From contig JAFDFO010000102.1 in the NCBI GenBank assembly GCA_019309815.1, positions 1 through 7,221 of the forward strand: 7,221 bases of DNA, written 5' to 3'. The stretch comes from Deltaproteobacteria bacterium (GTDB lineage Bacteria > Desulfobacterota > Desulfobacteria > Desulfobacterales > C00003060). Position numbers and translations under genes: made by a program. Shown piece by piece: positions 5,601 to 7,221 of this stretch (position 1 is the first letter of the stretch; each line of letters begins with the position of its first letter). The notes below the pieces were generated by a model that was not told the DNA's origin, did not search any database, and was given only the letters and a program-made list of their open reading frames with translations.

Positions 5601-7221
5601 TGGACCGATGTGGTAGCTGATGAATCCAGGGTTGTTCCCGTGGTCACATAGATCAGTTCGGTTACCCCAAAGGGTGTCACGTTTGTGTTTTGCCCGACAA
5701 CTGAGGTGTCCGCGACAAGCGGCGTTTTACTCCCCATTTCACTGCAACCGGGGATTTCTCCGTTGGCGTCAACTCTGAGCATCCACACGTCAGTACTTCC
5801 TGCACCATATGAATATGTACTCCCGGCTGCGATGTATCCTCCATCTGACGTCTGCTGTATGGAAGGTGCCCACTCCATCGTGGAACCGTAGGTCTTGGCC
5901 CACATGTAATCCCCATTCGGCTGAAGCTTGATAAGCCAGATAAGGACAGGTGACTCCATTTCACTTCCCATTAAAGTGTCACCTGCAACAATATACCCAC
6001 CGTCTGCTGTCTGTTGAATTGAATTGCAGGTGTCGCCGTACATGCCTGAATAGGTTTTCTGCCAGTCAACGTTTCCAGTAGCATCGAGCTTCAGGACCCA
6101 CATTTTGGTGACTCCCGGGACAAACGAATTGCTTCTTCCTCCGACTATATAACCGCCGTCGGTCGTCTGCTGGATTGATCTGGCTTCCTCGTAGCCGGTT
6201 CCCCCGTAGGTCTTCTGCCAGGCAACGGTGCCGTTAGAGTTAAGCTTCAACACCCAGATATCGGTACTGCCCGCTCCGGATGACTCTGTTGTTCCGGCCA
6301 GGACATAACCGCCATCTGCCGTGCACTGAACTGAGTACGCACGATCATCATCACCGCCGTCATAAGTATATTCCCAGACCACGGTTCCGATCGAATTTAG
6401 CTTCATGACCCAGATGACAATAGATCCGGGGTTGGTGTACGAGGACGTGTAACCCGCAACAATGTAACCGCCGTCAGGCGTCTCTCTGACGGAACTGGCT
6501 TGGTTTTGTTCATTCCTGGTATACCTTCTCTGCCAGGAGAGAGTGCCGTTAGAAGCGAGCTTCAAGATCCAGAAAGTGTTTGTGCTCCACGATGCACTTT
6601 TTCCAACCACAATGTATCCGCCGTCCTGTGTCTGTTGCATGGCTGCGACGTTTTCATTCCCTGTGCCGCCATAGGTCTTTTCCCATGCTACGCTGAAATC
6701 AGTGTTTAACTTTAACATCCAGATGTCGTTACTGCCCGTGCCAAAGGATCCCGTATTCGCCACCACAGCATATCCGCCATCCGAGGTCTGCTGCACCGTC
6801 TGGGGGGAGTCACTCGAGGTGCCGCCGAATGTTTTGGCTTCCAGGACCTCCCCGGAAAGGGCATTGACAACAAGCGAGTGAGCAGATGCTGGATCGCCTG
6901 TAGCGTCAGCCTCCGAATCCCGGAAGTAGAACTGGTAGTCAAGCGTTCCGTCTCCGGTGCGGGTTATAGCCCGTGCAAAGAAGTAGTCCTTGCCATCCTG
7001 GTAGTTGGTGTCTCCGGGGTCAAACTCTATCATGTCAAACTTTTCCCCGGGTTCGTACGAAGAACTGTCATCCAGGTCGATCCAAACCTCCTTGGTTGCG
7101 GGGGCCAGGTTATCAAGGTCCGTGAATTCAACCCGAAAACCAAATACTGCGCCACTGTTGGCCGAATCAGGTTCAACCCCATCAAAAGTAAACCCTGGAT
7201 CACCTGTCCAATTTAAGGTAG
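2609..7221 (-). CDS. Giant modular extracellular protein, N-terminal and central part (partial at 5' end, frameshifted at 3' end)
   Basis: The frame is open from the right edge to a TGA at 2611-2609; the true start is outside the window. Met at 7033 is only an internal codon: reading upstream continues a domain (WTGDPGF, EVWIDLDD) that recurs complete at 3730-3353. Domains in order are: Ig-like WTGDPG module 1 (7221-6863), seven-repeat array A (6844-5726), Cys spacer, PKD-like domain 1 (5578-5297), array B (5281-4175), Cys spacer, PKD-like domain 2 (4027-3746), WTGDPG module 2 (3730-3353), and the beginning of a parallel beta-helix (from about 3340). The beta-helix pattern (NVTIRNCQVG, LVIRRNMIHDCDAGMRLYGG) is cut at GIYLQ by a frame break near 2638, after which nine unrelated residues lead to the stop. 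The rest of the helix is in the next open frame. No catalytic site was recognised. All modules are typical of secreted or surface proteins, and adhesion or glycan binding is a reasonable but unproven role. Confidence 0.9.
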   Translation of the reverse strand, partial: TLNWTGDPGFTFDGVEPDSANSGAVFGFRVEFTDLDNLAPATKEVWIDLDDSSSYEPGEKFDMIEFDPGDTNYQDGKDYFFARAITRTGDGTLDYQFYFRDSEADATGDPASAHSLVVNALSGEVLEAKTFGGTSSDSPQTVQQTSDGGYAVVANTGSFGTGSNDIWMLKLNTDFSVAWEKTYGGTGNENVAAMQQTQDGGYIVVGKSASWSTNTFWILKLASNGTLSWQRRYTRNEQNQASSVRETPDGGYIVAGYTSSYTNPGSIVIWVMKLNSIGTVVWEYTYDGGDDDRAYSVQCTADGGYVLAGTTESSGAGSTDIWVLKLNSNGTVAWQKTYGGTGYEEARSIQQTTDGGYIVGGRSNSFVPGVTKMWVLKLDATGNVDWQKTYSGMYGDTCNSIQQTADGGYIVAGDTLMGSEMESPVLIWLIKLQPNGDYMWAKTYGSTMEWAPSIQQTSDGGYIAAGSTYSYGAGSTDVWMLRVDANGEIPGCSEMGSKTPLVADTSVVGQNTNVTPFGVTELIYVTTGTTLDSSATTSVQCTFTPLLNYPPVAVAGDDYSVAVNDLVSLDGSESYDPDGHDPITYLWTIISKPVGSTAVLSDPIAVDPTFTADVVGYYTIELVVTDNLGESSSPDQIIIGAPDQLPISRTYGGTSSDYPASIQQTTDGGYIVAGKTQSFGSGNTDAWILKLNTDLTVAWEKTFGGTGGDYAFTMQQTTDDGYVFAGNSWSFGEDGFWVVKLDSAGTIDWEKKYSRGNMVEAYSIQQTADGGYIVAGGTRSYGTPGSLVAWVLKLDANGDVVWENTYDGPGNDAARSVQETADGGYIVAGNYGYDFWVLKLASGGTIEWQKTYGGNDNEYAYAVQQTADGGYIVGGESWDFFDSDIWVLKLDSVGNITWKNKYSWSDPTSIDDEFGSIQQTADGGYIIGGHTYLSWDGEEGPDLWIIKIDSSGQVTWDKTYGGYTSDWGAFARQTADGGYVLTGMTSSYGAGYNDIWVLKLDPNGELPSCSAMGTKGALANSISVTVLDTTEVPQATTYSVSDTTATVIDTSADISLVCMYSPPWNELPVADAGDTQAVFTNTLVTLDGSGSYDMDGDYPLTYDWTMISKPVSSTAVLSDPTLVNPTFTADLVGDYTIRLVVIDTLDGMSELSQVVVKAVVPAANPPTLAWTGDPGYESDGVDPDVGDSGSYFNFRVEYTHPDNYPPTINEVWIDLNDNGTFESFEKLDMGEVDSGDTNYQDGKDYVYSRSIDYAGDGVRKYKFDFHYGGDAASGPPALDDTWYFTVNVPTGSSYYVDGDNGSPQPPYDETSNAATSIQEAINYCKQYGDGTGTFYVKQAAIPYNQTSTIMMETNISLKGRDENWNQPTASDYSDCPAIHGDSVEAVRFEGVSNVTLDGFVLTGGPGIGGIVALDGTVTEVANVTIRNCQVGAKGTTWWNCISLYGAVGATIEGCDLGYGRVGIGGALMNQITPASSPLVIRRNMIHDCDAGMRLYGGSVGGHDITIGGDSLDGNQVFSNNNVGIYLQELGTVQCDP
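2636..2642 (-). other. Frameshift point inside the beta-helix
   Basis: In the upstream frame the codons read TTG CAG GAA CTC, giving LQEL and a stop nine codons after LQ. Dropping one G of the GG pair (plus-strand C at 2638 or 2639) gives TTG CAG AAC TCG, so the protein reads GIYLQNSVPCNVILDNNN. That is a perfect beta-helix coil, and 427 further in-frame residues follow. The visible joined protein would be about 1,954 residues. There is no long homopolymer or slippery heptamer at the site. Confidence 0.85.
3353..3730 (-). repeat. WTGDPG Ig-like module, copy 2 (complete)
   Basis: About 126 residues run from NPPTLAWTGDPG to WYFTVNVP. This is the complete counterpart of the truncated copy at the right edge and shows that copy 1 is a real domain extending past any internal Met. 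It links PKD-like domain 2 to the beta-helix. Confidence 0.75.
3746..4027 (-). other. PKD-like domain 2
   Basis: About 94 residues begin NELPVADAGDTQ and include LDGSGSYDMDG, LTYDWTMISKP, SSTAVLSD, PTFTADLVGDYTIRLVV and DTLDGMSE. It has the same length as PKD-like domain 1 and matches it along its whole length. It sits directly after array B and its Cys spacer, as domain 1 sits after array A. Confidence 0.85.
4175..5281 (-). repeat. Seven-repeat array B, probable seven-bladed beta-propeller
   Basis: Seven repeats of the same type as array A, ending NGELPSCSAMGTK. The DGGY core is kept in six; repeat 2 has DDGY. Repeat 4 is shorter than its counterpart by several residues between IVAG and FWVLKL. 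Each repeat resembles most the repeat at the same position in array A. For example, repeat 1 shares KLNTD...VAWEKT, repeat 3 shares PGS...VVWE-TYDG, and repeat 7 shares SSYGAG-like loops and the cap. This indicates duplication of the whole array. Confidence 0.8.
5297..5578 (-). other. PKD-like domain 1
   Basis: About 94 residues begin NYPPVAVAGDD and include LDGSESYDPDG, ITYLWTIISKP, GSTAVLSD, PTFTADVVGYYTIELVV and TDNLGE. These are the landmarks of the PKD/REJ-type (K319L-like) extracellular beta-sandwich, which usually acts as a spacer or in protein and polysaccharide contacts. It separates the two propeller arrays and is a close copy of domain 2 at 4027-3746. Confidence 0.85.
5726..6844 (-). 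repeat. Seven-repeat array A, probable seven-bladed beta-propeller
   Basis: Seven repeats of about 50 residues (about 150 bases) follow the pattern S-I-Q-Q-T-x-D-G-G-Y-I-V-A-G, then D-I-W-V-L-K-L-x-x-N-G-x-V-x-W-x-K-T-Y-G-G. The DGGY core is intact in all seven (QQTSDGGYA, QQTQDGGYI, RETPDGGYI, QCTADGGYV, QQTTDGGYI, QQTADGGYI, QQTSDGGYI). The last repeat ends NGEIPGCSEMGSK rather than passing into another W-x-K-T-Y-G-G. Seven copies closing on a distinct cap fits one seven-bladed propeller. This repeat is common in secreted archaeal and bacterial proteins with PKD domains; its ligand is unknown. Confidence 0.8.
6863..7221 (-). repeat. WTGDPG Ig-like module, copy 1 (cut by window edge)
   Basis: The visible residues start TLNWTGDPGF and include DGVEPD, FGFRVEFTDLDN, EVWIDLDD and GDTNYQDGKDY. 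The same landmarks recur in copy 2 at 3730-3353 (WTGDPGY, DGVDPD, FNFRVEYTHPDN, EVWIDLND, GDTNYQDGKDY). The 11-residue GDTNYQDGKDY is identical in both. The module looks like an Ig/FN3-type beta-sandwich with Asp-rich loops that might bind calcium. Similar modules are common in bacterial surface proteins; I cannot give a firm family name. Confidence 0.75.

Noticed and set aside
4175..6844. CRISPR-like or noncoding tandem repeat
   Set aside because: The period is about 150 bases, the repeats are degenerate, and variation respects codons, so these are protein repeats.
4175..6844. Delta-60 repeat family assignment for the arrays
   Set aside because: Both have a short W/L-rich strand and an aspartate-glycine core, but the QQT-DGGYI and W-KTYGG landmarks differ from the delta-60 pattern as I know it.
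6980..7033. ATG at 7033 as the start of the giant gene
   Set aside because: The frame stays open to the right edge and encodes the first half of a domain seen complete elsewhere. The equivalent Met in copy 2 (KLDMGEV) is internal, and there is no signal peptide after it.

Overview
The window is essentially all coding on the minus strand. It holds parts of two adjacent, probably co-transcribed genes for large exported proteins. No RNA gene, mobile element, CRISPR array or obvious promoter was seen, and no stretch over 300 bases lacks a gene. Base composition is mixed (roughly half G+C by eye). The downstream gene has a strong Shine-Dalgarno site and a bacterial Sec signal peptide, and its C-terminus carries a CFIATAA ('CFI-box') motif. 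Modular repeat proteins of this kind suggest an environmental bacterium with a complex envelope, perhaps from the Deltaproteobacteria-like or FCB-like groups. That taxonomic guess is weak.

Reading in the direction of transcription (right to left), positions 7221 to 1354 encode one giant modular extracellular protein whose N-terminus lies outside the window. Its visible order is: an Ig-like 'WTGDPG' module (cut by the edge); a seven-repeat array, probably a seven-bladed beta-propeller; a Cys-to-Cys Ser/Thr-rich spacer; a PKD-like domain; a second seven-repeat array; a second Cys spacer; a second PKD-like domain; a second WTGDPG module; and a long right-handed parallel beta-helix with a Cys-rich insert and a typical end cap. 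The reading frame breaks once inside the beta-helix, at about 2638, where one extra base splits the gene into two overlapping open frames. Removing that base restores a continuous beta-helix, so the gene is either recently broken or carries a sequencing error.

Sixteen bases after its stop codon, a second gene starts at 1337 and runs off the left edge. It encodes a signal peptide, a six-repeat TolB/PD40-like beta-propeller, an Ig/FN3-like domain, and a C-terminal CFI-box followed by a hydrophobic segment. No enzymatic active site is recognisable in either protein. The architecture fits surface-displayed or secreted binding and adhesion proteins, but that role is inferred from domain types only.
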